From Castor canadensis (taxonomy: Eukaryota > Chordata > Mammalia > Rodentia > Castoridae): 64,000 nucleotides of DNA. Shown here piece after piece: positions 11,681 through 24,589 of the stretch (its first letter is position 1; the number at the start of each line of letters is the position of its first letter). The position numbers were made by a program, and so were the translations under genes. The notes beneath the pieces were generated by a model. That model was given only the letters and a program-made list of their open reading frames with translations. It did no database searches and was not told the origin of the DNA. The DNA is taken from the NCBI RefSeq assembly GCF_047511655.1, contig NC_133390.1:129757583-129821582 (forward strand), in the 5' to 3' direction.

Positions 11681-13190
11681 ATACATTTGAACTGGGGTAT
11701 ATGTCTGTATGCTGGAAAATACTGTGGGGAATGTTGGAGGGGGATGCTAAGAGGATCTACAACTCATAGTTCAGTTTACTTCCTCAATACCTTCTTAGCA
11801 ATTTTTATATGTCCTCCATTCCAAAGACACATTTCCCCTGTATTTTAGTTGCTAGGATGGTCTGCAAGGCTTAAGGGGAATCCTGACCAGTTTTAGAGTC
11901 TGTGTTGATGGGTCAATTTATTTGTACCTCCATCATTCACTAGAAAATCCTTTAGTCAGCATTACACAACCAGAAAACTGAAATATAAATGATGAGATGG
12001 CATGCCTTCAGTTCTTTCTCTTCTCTGCTCCAATTGCTTGCCATTATCTACTCTTATATTCCTCCTGTCCTTGGTGGCCAGTAGGATTAATCACAGACTC
12101 AGAGAATAAAGAAAAGCTACAGCACAGGGGATTTTCATCTGGAAACTGTAGAGACAGAAATGTCAGAGTTGTGACTGATATTTTTGCTTGCCAAGAATGA
12201 TGTTCTGCTTGATTTGTATTGCTTTCACAATATATTATAAAGGTAGGATGGGACTCAGATCCATACCAAAGACCACAGATATAAGCCAGTGAAGGAAAGT
12301 TAAAAATCTTCAGGCCAAATATTTGCAGGAAATGTATGGATGCTGTCACCAGCAGGGCAAGAGAGAGCATCTCCTTAGATGAAACTTGGTGCTGTCACAT
12401 TGGCCTTAGGTTAGTGTGAGATGGTATTTCACTCCTTAGACATGTTTCTGTGGCACTCATTGCCTGTAGTAACATCATCAGGCCACTAAGTGGTGGTAGC
12501 CCTAGGGATTGAAATGTGCCTCTCTTCCATCTCAACCAGTTAAATCAGGTCTTGGCAGGTTGCTGTGAACCTATGACCAACTATGGGTACTTGCACCAAA
12601 TAGTATAAACATGAAACATGACTGCATAGTTGTTAGCAGATAGACTTTATTCAGTTAATATTTCTTCATCTTTCTGAAGTAATGATTTGCTATTATAAAA
12701 CGTTTTTCATTAATTATATTTATAATTACACTTTGGAGAAAAAAGTTGAAAACATGTAAGGCAAAACAACTGACAAAGAAAAGATATGTCCAAGCCAATT
12801 CCACATCCAAGCATAAATATAATAATCATAGATATATGTGTTTATATATACTTTCATATTTTATATGAATGTGCATATAATGAGATCATATAATTTTATT
12901 TTCTTACATAACTATATAAAGAATAAAATATGTTTTTGCCTACCAAAAATCTGCCTTTTGTAACACCCTGCTGTAAAGCTTCTAGTATGCCATTATATTC
13001 TTTAATGTACTTCTTTTATCCAGCATTTACTATTCCTTTGGGGATTTCCTCTATTGTCATTTTAAATGAACCTTTTGAAGAGTACTCTATCCCTTAGTGA
13101 AGTAAACTTAGAAGTAGAATTTTTTTAAGTCAAAGGGGACATGAATTTTTAAGGCTTTTGTTCCATTTTATCAAATAGTCTTCTATAAAA
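11681..13190. other. unassigned sequence
   Basis: 11.7-12.6 kb has more balanced composition and reads like an old LTR or unique DNA. 12.6-13.2 kb is AT-rich. No coding frame longer than 108 codons and none with recognisable content. Confidence 0.45.
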
Positions 13191-13199
13191 TTTGCATTG

Positions 13200-13273
13200 A
13201 TTTATATATACATATATTTTATTTATATTTCTATAGAGAGATATATTTATATATATGTATACACACACACACA
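13200..13273. repeat. AT-rich dinucleotide / (CA)n tract
   Basis: Interrupted TA/TATG dinucleotides followed by about seven CA units directly next to the B1 element, probably grown from the SINE tail. Confidence 0.8.
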
Positions 13274-13394
13274 TTTATTGAGACAGGGTCATATGTCTAT
13301 GTATCCCACCCTGACATGGGTTTGAATTCACAATCCTCCTGCTTCAGATTCCCTACTGGTGGAATTAGCAAGCACATGCCACCTCACCCAGCTC
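13274..13394 (-). mobile_element. B1-like (7SL RNA-derived) SINE
   Basis: 'ttgagacagggtcatatgtc', 'gggtttgaattcacaatcct' and 'agcacatgccacctcaccca' are the reverse complement of a B1/7SL monomer. It diverges moderately from the other B1 copies here. Confidence 0.9.
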
Positions 13395-15719
13395 AATTTG
13401 TAATTCTAACACTATAAGACTGTCCATCACCCTGTACCCTGTTCTGGCACTAGCTATCAATCAATAGTTATATCTTAGTGAAGAACTGAATATGGGATAA
13501 CTTTACTCTTTGAAGTAGTATTTTTTAATTACTGCCAAGGACAAAATGTAATTATAATTTAATAGTGATTGATAGCTGTTTTAGTTAATTGTGAAAATCC
13601 TTTCACTGTTTTACTACTAGAGTCCTATTTTATAAAATAAATATATGATTGTGTATGTGTATGCATTACACAATCTCATTCTGTGAAATTCATCCTTCTG
13701 TATTAGAATTATCTATCGGTTTATCACCTGCTTTTGAATTTCAAAGTCATTTTACATTAAAGGAAATATGCTAGCTTTTAGGTAATAAAATCTATCAGTA
13801 TTTTATATTGTGGTTTCTAAGGTTACTGTTAAAATATAAAATTCATTGAACAACTCAAGCTTATATATCTGCTAAAATCATAATTAGGAGTTAGAATTAC
13901 AAATTCTGCTTTAATATTTTTATAAATTAATTTTATAATAATTGTATGTTAATATATCTTTACTTGATATAATGTTAGATAAAATTCTAACATATCTCCC
14001 CAACTTATCCAAACACAATTCATTGGACTAATTGTCTTATCCATTGCTTGAAATTCCAAGTACATATTAAGTGGTTATAATCAGTTCCTCACAACTGCAT
14101 AGACATTTACACTGATCTGTTTTCTATTACTGTGGAAACTCTACCTATTCCTCCTTTTCATTCCTAAAGATTTTTGTTTGCTTTATTATTTTTTCTTATA
14201 AATGAACTATAAAATAATTTTGACAAGGTTTTCATATAATCCCAATGAAATGTTAAGTAGAATCAATTGAGAATAAGCATCTATACTGTACTGGATATAT
14301 GCATCCAAGAATTTGAAAAACATATATTTTTGTGTAAAATTTTCATTGATCAAATAATGAGTGTTAGTTGTTACACCACCATTTCCAAAAAGGAGCTAGA
14401 AATTATTATGTTAGACAATTATTTTTTGTTACAGTAATGACTGAGCCCTTTCCTCATCCTATACTGATATAATTTTCTTATAAGTTCTTTATGTCTGCAT
14501 ATCATTTTTACAACTATTCTCTTCTTGAAATATCTTTTGGTTCTAATAGTTTTGTAGTTTATTGTCTTTAGCTTTAAAATAAAGTCTATTATTAATAGTA
14601 ATTAATACTTCCTATGCATATATTATATGACAAGTTCTGTACTAAACACTTAGCACTGGTTCAATAAAAAGACATGATAATTTATACTACTTATATATGG
14701 TCTTGTCTGACTGCACTGTTCTAGCCAATGTGATGCTGTCAAGACACTATGCTTGTATCCTGTTTTTATTCTTGATTCCATCAGGAATGAACCCATTATT
14801 TTACTACTAAGTTGAATGTCAACTAGTAGTTTGAGGTAGAAGGCACAAGTAATGTGCCATTTCTGTTATACTGAAATTTTTTATAATATATATCTTAAAT
14901 ACAATCAAATGTGTTTTAGTATTTTTAACATTTACTATAGTAATTACATTTTTCACTATATAAATATATTGCAATATTATAAATATATCTGTATAGTTTA
15001 TATAACAATTTATAAATATATCTGCAACTTTTATCCCTAAAATTAATATAATAATTTGTCATAACAATCCTTTGATTATAGAGTTTCCTATTTCTCAAAA
15101 ATTTTCCTTTAAAAATATACATGAAGGGTCTTAGCTATCTGGATAACATTACAAAAAATACAGTAATTTTAGCATGTATTAATTACTTAAAGAATGTATT
15201 TTATTGTGATATTTTCATACACGCATATAATATGAAGTCATTTTTTGCAATGAAATTTCTTAGGAGGTAATTTCCTTTCACCAAAATTAATTGAAAAATT
15301 GTGTATCATTTTCTGCTTCAAAGCATATGCAGCAGATGCATATATTTGATTGAATCCCATTTGGTAATTAATAACTTTATAAATGTTCAGTGTCCCTTTC
15401 CACTAGTGGTTCTATCATCTTTCTATTTGGAAATGTAGTCCATTTTCTTTGTTCTTTTTCCTGGATAACTCTCAGCAAGTATCATGTCTCCTCTATTAGT
15501 TTTTTAAGGATAAACTACTGAGTTTTGCTCTCAATTTACTATATTCTGTTTTGAAATTATTTGTGCTTTCTAGAAATTTCCTCTTTATGTGGCCCATCTT
15601 TTCATTCTCTTAATAGTGACTTTTTCATAGCTCATTTATTTTGTTTAAAGTTCACTGTATTTTTTTCTTTCATTCATCCTGCTTTGGTACTATACTTAAA
15701 ACACTATCATCAAATTCAT
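13395..15719. other. unassigned very AT-rich sequence
   Basis: Over 2.3 kb of AT-rich DNA without a confident repeat or gene. The last 150 bp may be the worn 3' UTR of the L1M that follows. Confidence 0.5.
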
Positions 15720-16097
15720 GATCACTTCAATTTTCTCCTATGTTTAATTCTATAAATTTTATGATTTTGCTCTTTGTATTCAGATCTATGACCTGCTTAG
15801 GGTCAATTTTGTAAAAGGTGAGATCTGTGTCTAGACTTTTGTTTTTGGTAGCTGTACATACAATTGTTCCAACACCATTTATTGAAAAGTCCATGCTTTC
15901 CCTAGTGAATTGCCTTTGTTCCTTTGTCAAAGAGTTGGCTATTTTTGTGTGAGTCTTTTCTGGGCTCTCGATTCTGCTCCATTTATCTATATACTCATTC
16001 TTTAGCCAATGCCATGCTGTCTTCATTATTGTAGTTTTATAGAAAGTCTTGATATCGGTGGTATGATCTTTTCAAATTCATTCTCCTGCCTCAGTAA

Positions 16098-16440
16098 AGA
16101 TATTCTCTGACTCACAATGGTTCAATTTATGATTTTGTTAACTTTGTAGTGGTGCAGAAATCATATGCATTAAAAAGAAACTGTACTTTGGATTTTGATT
16201 TTTCTCCCAGGGATAGTGAGATGTGATGGGACACTCCTGACACAGAGCAGAGGCAGTGAGCCTTGGCTCCCAGTCAGTCCCCAGATCGTGAGGGGAGCAA
16301 CAGGTGCTCTACAGTGTGCTGTGCTCTTAGATTGGGATGTTAGTGAGTTAGGTGCATTTTATGCAATTTTTGACTTATGGTATTTTCAACTCAGGATGGG
16401 TTTACAAGAAGTAACCCATCATAAGTTAAAGAGCATGTAT
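16098..16440 (+). mobile_element. Tigger-like DNA transposon fossil (non-autonomous)
   Basis: The ends carry similar words in inverted order: 'ctgactcacaatggttcaat' at the left and 'gtaacccatcataagttaaa' at the right. The middle includes 'cagaggcagtgagccttggc', which I recall from a mammal-wide, about 340-bp Tigger/pogo-type MITE. There is no transposase. L1M sequence continues on both sides, so it inserted into that L1. The family name is from memory, and the strand is arbitrary. Confidence 0.7.
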
Positions 16441-18399
16441 ATACTATGCTCACTATTTTAGGTCTTTTGCCATATAAACTTTAGAATCAATTTGTCACTA
16501 TCTGAAAATAACTTGCTAGTATCCTGAAAGGAGTTGGGAATAGCTATAGATAAAATGAGAATTGATATCTTGACAATGTTAGCTTTCCCAGTCTTCATTG
16601 ATTTAGTTTTTTTATTAGTTTCATAAATTATGTAGTTATCATCATGTAGAATCTGCACATATTTTGTTAGACTTTCATCTAAGTACTTACTTTTGGGAAG
16701 TTCTATTATAAATTTTTTTGATTTTTAATTTCAGATTCCAATTGGTCATTTTTGGCATATAAGAAAGCAATTTCTTTTCATCTGTTAATTTATATTCTAT
16801 GACCTTATTACACTCCATTTTAGGAGTTGAATTATTGGGATTTTCTGTATTAGCACTCATGTTAACTACAAATAAGGAGAGTTTTATTTCTTTCCTCTCC
16901 ACCTGTATATCTGATTTTTCATTTTCCTATCCTATTGCACTATCTAAGACTTCCAGTATGAGACTGAATGGTAAGAGATAAATTCCTTTCCTTCTCTCAA
17001 TTGTAGAGGGGCAGTTTCATGTTTCTCACCAATAAATTTAAAACTTTTATATTTATGTTCATGAGAGATGCTGAACTGTAGCTTGCCTTTTGTATAATGC
17101 TTTTCTATTGGATTTGGGATTAGAAGAATCTTATTCTCTGAACAATTAGTACTTATTGCTTTCACTTCTATTTTTTTAAAGAAAATGTGGGAAATGGGTA
17201 CATTTTATTTCTTGAATATTTGATAGTCTCTACCAGTGAGTCTACCTTTTGGATGTAATTTTTAAAAGGTCTCATTTATTCATTTTCTTTAACACTTTGA
17301 GATTATCTATTACTCTGAGTGAGCTTCAATAGTGTGTAATTCTTAAGAAATTAGTCTTATGTGAATTACCATATATGAGGCCATAGATCTATTTATAATA
17401 TTACTTTATTGTCCTTTTGATATTCATGGAATCAGAATCACTTCTGATATTGGTAATTTGTATCTTTCTTTTTTTCTTTAGCTTATCTAGAGATTTACTA
17501 ATGTCCTCATCCTTTTCAAAGAATCAGCTTTTTGTTTCATAGATATTTTTTCTGTTTTTTCGTGTTTTTATTTCATAGATTGTCATTCTACTTCTTTTGT
17601 TGTTGTTGTCATTGTTACTTGCTTTAAGCTTAAAATGATCTTCATTCCTTATTTTCATAAATTGGTTTGCTGGGTCGCTGATTTTATATATTTCTTCCTC
17701 TCTAATATATGAACCTATTGCTATAAATTTCACTCTAACACTGCTTTCACTGCATCTTCAAATTTTGATAAGTATTTTTGTTTTCATTTAGTTCAGATGA
17801 AATTTCTCTTGAAACATTTTATTTGGCTCATGCTTGATTTCAAAGTGTGTGATTTAATTGCCAAATATTGGGACATTTTCCAGCCATTTTGTTATTGATT
17901 TCTAACTTAATTCCATTTTTATGGAAGAATGTATTTTGTAGTTTTTCTAATATTTTAAAACATATTTTTATCACACAAAATGCTATTTGTCTTGGTGAGT
18001 GTTCTATGTGACCTTGATAAGAATATGTATCTTGTCATTGTTAAGTAGCTTATTCTATAATTATCAGTTCAATCAAATCAATTGATAGTCTCCTTGAGGT
18101 CTACCATACCCTTGCTGAATTTCTGCCTATTTGTTCTATAAATTAGTGAGGAGGGATGCATAAACTTTAAGAATGGTTATACATTTTGGGGTAATTGACC
18201 TCCTTATCATTGCATAACCTTTATTCCTGCTCATTTTCCTTATTGCAAACTTTGACTTAAAATTAATACAGCTATTAGTTTGAAATTAATATAATTATTC
18301 CAGCTTTTGTTGATTAATTAATATTTACCAGATATATCTATCCATCATTAAACTTACAATCTTTTTTTCTTTCTACTTAAGATGGATTTCACAAAAGTT

Positions 18400-18456
18400 C
18401 CAAACAAGCCTGAAAAACATAGGAGACCCAGTCTCAAAAAATATATAAATAAACAC
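18400..18456 (+). mobile_element. possible B1 3'-half fragment
   Basis: 'caagcctgaaaaacatagga' plus 'gacccagtctcaaaaaa' resembles the end of a 7SL/B1 monomer and its A-rich tail. It is short and diverged. Confidence 0.45.
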
Positions 18457-18604
18457 AAATATAAAATATTAAAAATATATAAAATAAATTTAGAGAAATA
18501 GAGTAGAAGCATACACATTATGGTTGGTCTTCACACAAAACAGAATAAAGAAAACCTGAATCTGTAATTTCAGGAGTGTTGTTAATGTTTTTGTTTTGTT
18601 CATA

Positions 18605-19264
18605 AATTTTTTATTATTGTCATGCTGGGGGTACATTATGATATTTACAAAAGTTCTCACAATATACCTACCTAGCTGAATTCACCCTCTCCATCACTCT
18701 CCTTTATCCTTACTCCCTCCATTTCTGGAATGGTATCAACAGGTCTCATATTTCCATTTATATACATGTGCACATAGTATTTGTACCATATTCACTGTCC
18801 TACACTATTTTCTCACCTCATCCCTTCTTCCACAAGTACCAACCTCCCAGATAGGATCTGTTCTGTCGTCCTGTTCTCCAATCTTGTAAGAAAATGACAT
18901 TTTGCTTGTTTAAGATAGCTATACAGGGAGTTTCCTTGTGACATTTCCATGTACATATGTATTATAAACCAAAATTTTCTCCTTTCTGCCTTAGTCTCTT
19001 TCTTATGGTGATTTCAACATGTTTAAACATTCTATATTCATTCTTATATAGGAAGTACATCAACCATCTGCACCTTAACTTTCTTCTTTTACCTGTCTCT
19101 TGTATATGACCCCCCCTTTACGATGACCTATTTTTCATAATATTGTTTGTATTTGTAATAGGTCTATATTGCATGTATGAAGGAAAACATGCAGCCTTTT
19201 TGCTTTCTGAAACTTACTTCACTTAAGATGTTGTTCTCTAGTTTCATCCATTTACCTGCAAACG
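18605..19264 (-). mobile_element. L1 3' end, older member of the lineage-specific family
   Basis: Matches the 33512-34620 element step by step: 'acaaaagttctcacaatata', 'ttccttgtgacatttccatg', 'tttcttatggtgatttcaac' and 'ttcacttaagatgttgttct'. It comprises 3' UTR plus the last part of ORF2. It lies inside the old L1M. The usual poly(T) edge has decayed to 'ttttttattattg'. Confidence 0.85.
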
Positions 19265-19342
19265 TTATGCTAAGGATCAAACCCAGGACCATGCAAATGA
19301 ATGCTAGATAAGTTCTTTAACCACCGAGCTATCTCTTTGGCA
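19265..19342 (-). mobile_element. ID-like SINE, degenerate
   Basis: 'ggatcaaacccaggaccatg' and 'ccgagctatctctttggcac' are the reverse complement of the tRNA-like core. It abuts the end of the L1 3' fragment. Confidence 0.8.
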
Positions 19343-19710
19343 CTGTCATTAATTTTGAAAAGTGACGATTCATTATTACTGAAGATAATGATTTTCCTCT
19401 GTTCTTTCCTTCTTTTCCTTTGATATTTGAATTTAAGCGTGTTATACCTCATGAAATTGTCCCACAGTTCTGAAAGATTCTATTCTATTGCATTGTTTCT
19501 TCATGCAGTTCAGTTTGAAAACTCTCTAATGACATCTCAGGCAAGTTTACCTTTACTTTGTCTTTATTAGGTATACTCATGAGCCTATGAAAGGCATTCT
19601 TTATTTCTATTATGCTGGGTTTTTTTTCATTTCTAGCATTTTCTTTTTATTCTTTTCTATCTCTCTGTTTGCAGTATTCATCTGTTATTATATGTTCTTA
19701 CATTTATGTT

Positions 19711-20767
19711 CAACATCAGTAGTTGGAGAGGGAGGCAGAATTACATCATTTCAGGCTGAGGAACAATGGTAAGACTGGAGTTTTACTTCTAATACTGTTG
19801 GTAAGCTATAGAGAATTTTAAAACAGAGAAATATGCCTTCCTTTACATTTTTAAATCACTGCTTTTAAAGACCCACATTGTGGAGAATTAGAGAGAAGGA
19901 AGAAAGAAAATGTAGATTAAAACCAATTCATTCATTTATTTTTTTACATCATTGTCGTCATGTATTTATATAACAGTAATACCATGCCCCAATATGGTGG
20001 CCATCACATATGAGACTCTTGAGCATGTAAATGGCAGTAATGTGACTGAAAACATACTTGGTTTATTTTTCTTTCATTTTAATTTAAACCAGAAGAGTAC
20101 TGCAAAATATTTTCCCTTAAAAAAATCGTTATTAATTCTCAGAACTGCATTTCACATAACAGTTCCAAATATTATTGTTATATTGTAATGTGTATGTCAA
20201 ACACATACATTATTTCTAGAATTTCACACAACCATCTGTCCACTTAAGTCAGTGTCAATGAGTTAAATCAATTCAAATGTTTATTTCTTATGCTCCAGTG
20301 TAACATTATGTAAAGCAATATTTAATATTTTATTCAGATCACATATGTTATAGTGATACTTATTCAACTGTAATTTTAATCAAATTGACATATATATTGT
20401 TTTAATTATTACATGATTAAATTATATTTATAATTTTAAAATAAATATGAACAAATTTTGAAATTTAGAACAAAGACATACTACAGATTCAGAATTGTGT
20501 AGAAATGCAGTAGCTCAACCAGAAAAAGAGTGAAGTGAAAAAGAGACTGGAAAGACATGTCACAACTTCATTATGAATAAAAATTGCAATTTTCTACATC
20601 AAAGCAAAGTTACATTTAGTAATTAAAGAGCAAAGTTAATTTTAGTAATTAAAGAAGATAATTAGACAATATTAAGAATGTAGTCAGCAAATATATGGTG
20701 AATGTTTTCTTCAATAGGCAAAAATAGATCTGACAAAATGAATCACTTAGAATTAGAATTAAATGTG
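19711..20767. other. unassigned AT-rich sequence
   Basis: No gene or named repeat apart from a small tandem duplication at 20603-20654. Confidence 0.5.
20603..20654. repeat. 26-bp tandem duplication
   Basis: Two adjacent copies (20603-20628 and 20629-20654) beginning 'agcaaagtta' and ending 'tttagtaattaaag', with two mismatches. Confidence 0.9.
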
Positions 20768-20817
20768 AAGCCCTAAGTTCAAACTCTAGTCCTGCCAAAA
20801 AATAAATGAATAAATGG
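20768..20817 (+). mobile_element. 3' part of an ID-like SINE
   Basis: 'gaagccctaagttcaaactc' then 'tagtcctgccaaaaaataaa' is the B-box half and tail of the tRNA SINE. The 5' half is missing. Confidence 0.75.
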
Positions 20818-21089
20818 TTAAATAAAATTGGAATTAAGTGTCCACATTTTCAGGTGAATTTTAGGAGGATCTGAGATTGCAACATTGGTCAGTTATGAAA
20901 GGTATTGCTATAAGAAAAGAAAAAGTATTTTCAATACATAATAAATGAAATATGATCTTAGTCATAGAATTCAGTTAGAAATTTTTGCAAAATGTAATTT
21001 TTTTACAAAAAGTTAAAGATCTTTGGTTAAACCATTAATCAATTGTACATAGAATATAACATCTTTCTAACAGTATGAAAACACAAATG

Positions 21090-21212
21090 GAGCTGAGTTT
21101 GGCGGTACATATCTGTAACCCTAGCACTCAACAGCCTAAGTCAGGAGGATCACAAGTTCAAGGTCAGCCTGGGCTACACAGGAAGACCTTGTATAGAAAC
21201 AAACCAAAAAAG
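21090..21212 (+). mobile_element. B1-like (7SL RNA-derived) SINE
   Basis: 'tggcggtacatatctgtaac', 'aggaggatcacaagttcaag' and 'gtcagcctgggctacacagg' follow the B1 order, ending in an A-rich tail. A free monomer without an ID half. Confidence 0.93.
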
Positions 21213-21942
21213 TGGTTCAGAGTGACATTAGTTCATAATACATTAGTTATTTCTAAATAGAAGAGAATTTAAATATACTTGCCATAAAGAAATGCTAAAA
21301 GTCTAAGGTTATGGACATGCTAGTTGCCCTGTGTTGATCAATACTTAACATTTATATCAATGAAAACATCACATCGTACTTCTTAAATATGTTAAGTTAG
21401 TCCATGAAAGCCCTTTGTACAATCAATATATACTACTAAAAAACTGTTTAAAAACTGGTAACAAGTCTAAAAACAAATATATATACAGAGAGAAAGCAGT
21501 ATTTGCCATATAGTTGGTGGTTGTTGGGGTTTGGAGACTCATACCATTTTATTTTTATGCATTTTGGGGTTTTTCATAATAAAAACTCTAAAAATTTCCT
21601 TTAAAAATCAAGTGATTCAAAGTGATAAAACATATTTTTCTTTATGTTTAGATATTCACACAATGTAAGAGACACTACGCAGTTAAGATTTGGGATTTTT
21701 TTTTTTTTTGAAATGCATCAATTCACAGCCTAAAATATGTAACCTTTGTGATATATATTATTGGGTCTTTTACATCTAATAATGATTTTTAGGTATCTAT
21801 GGCTTCTATTAAGACAACAGAACTACAGCGATGTTAGATCATAATTCTGGATTTGTTGTATATTTAAAAGAGTTAGATGATTCTTCTATCATCTTGTTTT
21901 GCTTGTTTATTACAGAATGAAAATGTTTGTGCTTAATTTTGT

Positions 21943-22039
21943 ATAGCAGACTCTGAAAAAAATAATAGACATAGGCATTAGAATTGATTCAGATAGCAGA
22001 CTCTGAAAAAAAAATAGACATAGGCATTAGAATTGATTA
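21943..22039. repeat. 50-bp tandem duplication
   Basis: Two adjacent copies starting 'atagcagactctgaaaaaa' and containing 'tagacataggcattagaatt'. They differ only by small changes in the A-run and a missing trinucleotide at the end. Confidence 0.95.
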
Positions 22040-22735
22040 GTATAAATACTCAAATTTATAACTCATCAGCAGTTTTTGGAAATTTTGACAGAAACAGAAA
22101 ACGATCATGTTCTGTGCTAATGCTTGTTGAGTCATGAGAGATTACAGGTTCATTGTGCTGCTTACGCCAAGTCAGTATTTTCATGAAACAAAAGTATGTT
22201 TGTTTATTCATATTCAATAATCTCAATTATTTACATAAGTGAAGACTTGAATAATTCAAAATATCAAGGATAATAATAGCAGTGCAATTTATTTTCTCTT
22301 TGATATCATGTTGCATACAAATTAAATTTAAAGCTCTAAAGAAAGTAATTGCTTATATAAGACCCGGCTGTAAAGGTATATAAATTTTTTGAAATTGAAA
22401 CTTTTATACTATAAAAATAATTTTCTATACTTTTCTAACTTAAATTAATATAAAGAAGATTTTAATTATAACTGAAATCATTATATAAATTAATTGTAAA
22501 GAGGTAAAAGAATGATGAAAAAGTTTTATTATTATTGATAATACTATAGTCACTTTTTAATTTGATGTTACTAAAACTGAGTTTTTTCAAACTGACTTGG
22601 AAAGTTTTGGAAACTTGTGTTTTTTACTTTTTAGTCAAATTAAAGCTTTTAAAATCCATGAACAGATTTTATCATCGTGGATGCAAATACTAAAAGGAAA
22701 TTAATTTGGAGCATATAGTTCAAATTTTACAAAAC

Positions 22736-22767
22736 TTTTCCAAGCATATTTTAGTATGCTTGGAAAA
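22736..22767. repeat. perfect 13-bp inverted repeat
   Basis: Arms ttttccaagcata (22736-22748) and tatgcttggaaaa (22755-22767) around the 6-nt loop ttttag. Confidence 0.9.
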
Positions 22768-22836
22768 ACATGAATTTATAAGTCTACTTTTCAACTAAAA
22801 ATTTTATAAGCTATAAAATATGCTGCTGATGAAATT

Positions 22837-23054
22837 ATTTTTAACATTTTTAAATTTTTTTGGTGGGATTTGGTTTTGAACTCAGGGCTTTGTGCTTGCA
22901 AAGCAGGTACTGTAACACTTGAGCCACACCTCCAGCCCATTTTGCTTTGGTTAGTTTGGAGATGAGGTTTCATGAGCTATTTGCCCTGGCTGGCTTTGAA
23001 CTACAAACCTCCCAATCTCAGGATTACAGGAGTGGGCCACTGGCACAGGGCTTA
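22837..23054 (-). mobile_element. B1 + ID composite (B1-dID-type) SINE
   Basis: Reading the minus strand gives a 7SL/B1-like monomer ('caggattacaggagtgggcc' on the plus strand) followed by the tRNA-like unit ('ttgaactcagggctttgtgc', 'aacacttgagccacacctcc'). The 11-bp perfect target-site duplication ctgatgaaatt lies at 22826-22836 and 23055-23065, which proves that the two halves moved as one element. Confidence 0.93.
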
Positions 23055-23065
23055 CTGATGAAATT

Positions 23066-24589
23066 TTAATAATCAAATTGAATTTAGGTAGAAAACACAC
23101 TAGATTTTAAAGACAACACATTAACATTTAAAAATATTGATTACATGCTAAAATGAAAATATTTTGGCAATATTATGTTACATATTACATTATAGTCCAA
23201 TATTGGCTAGTAGAAAATTTAAAAATACATATGAGATTGATAGTACATTTTTTTTGGAAAACACCAGTCTGAATAAGAAATGAGGCTTTACCAGACTAGC
23301 AGCAGTGGAAAGCAGCAAAGCATGGAGAAGATGTTATGTTGAATAAAATCTATGGGATTTGCTAATGGATTTGGACAATGAATAGAAAGGGAGAAGAAAC
23401 TACACTCACCATCAGGTCCCTGATTAGCATCTTGGTAGGTAGTGGGGGGCTATTACCTGCAACAGGTCAACTATAGGAAGAATAAATTTGGGATTAAAAT
23501 CATGGTATTTCAGCTTAAGACACTAACATGCTTAATTTTTTCCTGAATGCTGGATATTTGAATGAACAGATATGGAGGTTCTGAATGACAGTCCATCCTG
23601 CAGAGAGCATTCCCCTCATGAGAGCAAATTACCCTGAATTACTAATAAGACTCAATCCACCTGAGTTGATCACTTATCCCCCCAAGAATCCCAAATGAAA
23701 GTTGGCAAGTTTATCAGGGCTCCTACTCCTTTTTGGGAACTGAGCTCCATGTTTTTTGCTGTTTGTTTTTGTTTTTGTTTCTGTTTTCTTTTCTCGGCAC
23801 TACAAGGCTGCTGGGATTTGGTTTTTCTTTCAACCATTTTGTCTGAACAGGTTCTACACCTATCACCCTAGGGTTAAATTTCGGTCACTATCTCAACACT
23901 CCCCTTTTTTTCTGGGATACTGGAATTTTGCTTCCTAGTTGTATAGAATTGCTGAAGGATCTTTGGGCTTCTTTGACTTTTAGCCCTCTCTTCAACTTCT
24001 CAGCCTTTCTCCATTTACCAAGAAGGGGTTAATTCCCTGAAGGGAAAAGTGCTCTGCATAAAGTTGGGCTTAATTTACTGTGCCCCCATTACTTTCTGCA
24101 ACTCTACCCCTTTGAGTCCTGATTGCTTCCTCAACTCTCCAGTTCACCCAAGCATAGATCAGCTACATTCTACTCCAACCTCATCCAAAAAGGTCCAATC
24201 TTCCATGGGTCATGAAACCAGCCGGCTTGGGCTTTATCCACAGTTTTGTACTAAGAGTAGGTGAGAAGAAATGAAATTCTACCTACCATTTGCCCATTCT
24301 GTATTTTTTACTCTTTTGATTTTCCAACTCTTTTGCACCATGTCATTTTAGCTAAATCTTTATATATGGAAGATATTAAGAGTTTTTAAATCAAATATAT
24401 GAATCTTTTGTTTTTAATCTAGAACTCATGCTCAAACCCAAATATTGTGATAACCAATAGGTATGATCTTGTTTTTTGTATAATTTAAGCTGTATATCAT
24501 AATGCTTTGTTATACTTATGTTGGTATACATATATACATTACTTGTCAGCCCTTTCCTTCCTCTTTCCCTCTCCCTCCCTCCCTCATGG
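23066..24589. other. unassigned sequence
   Basis: 23.1-23.3 kb is AT-rich. 23.3-24.3 kb has balanced composition and could be an old LTR or unique DNA. 24.4-24.6 kb is AT-rich with a short tccctccc tract. No convincing exon. Confidence 0.45.

Larger units (their letters stand above)
15720..19710 (-). mobile_element. old L1M LINE, interrupted three times
   Basis: An ancient L1 on the minus strand. An ORF2 C-terminal segment at 15727-16026 has the family order (RIESPEK, then SINGVGTIVC, then TFYKIDPKQVIDLN). ORF2 pieces run through 16458-17733 to about 18380 (the 'aagaatcagctttttgtttc' region at about 17520 is typical). ORF1/5' sequence appears at about 19440-19710 ('gaaattgtcccacagttctg', 'atgaaaggcattctttattt'). 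It is far more diverged than the 3.5-9.5 kb element. Insertions at 16098-16440, 18605-19264 and 19265-19342 divide it. Confidence 0.85.
21213..22836. other. unassigned AT-rich sequence with local repeats
   Basis: No gene. It holds a 50-bp tandem duplication (21943-22039) and a 13-bp perfect hairpin (22736-22767), listed separately. Confidence 0.5.
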
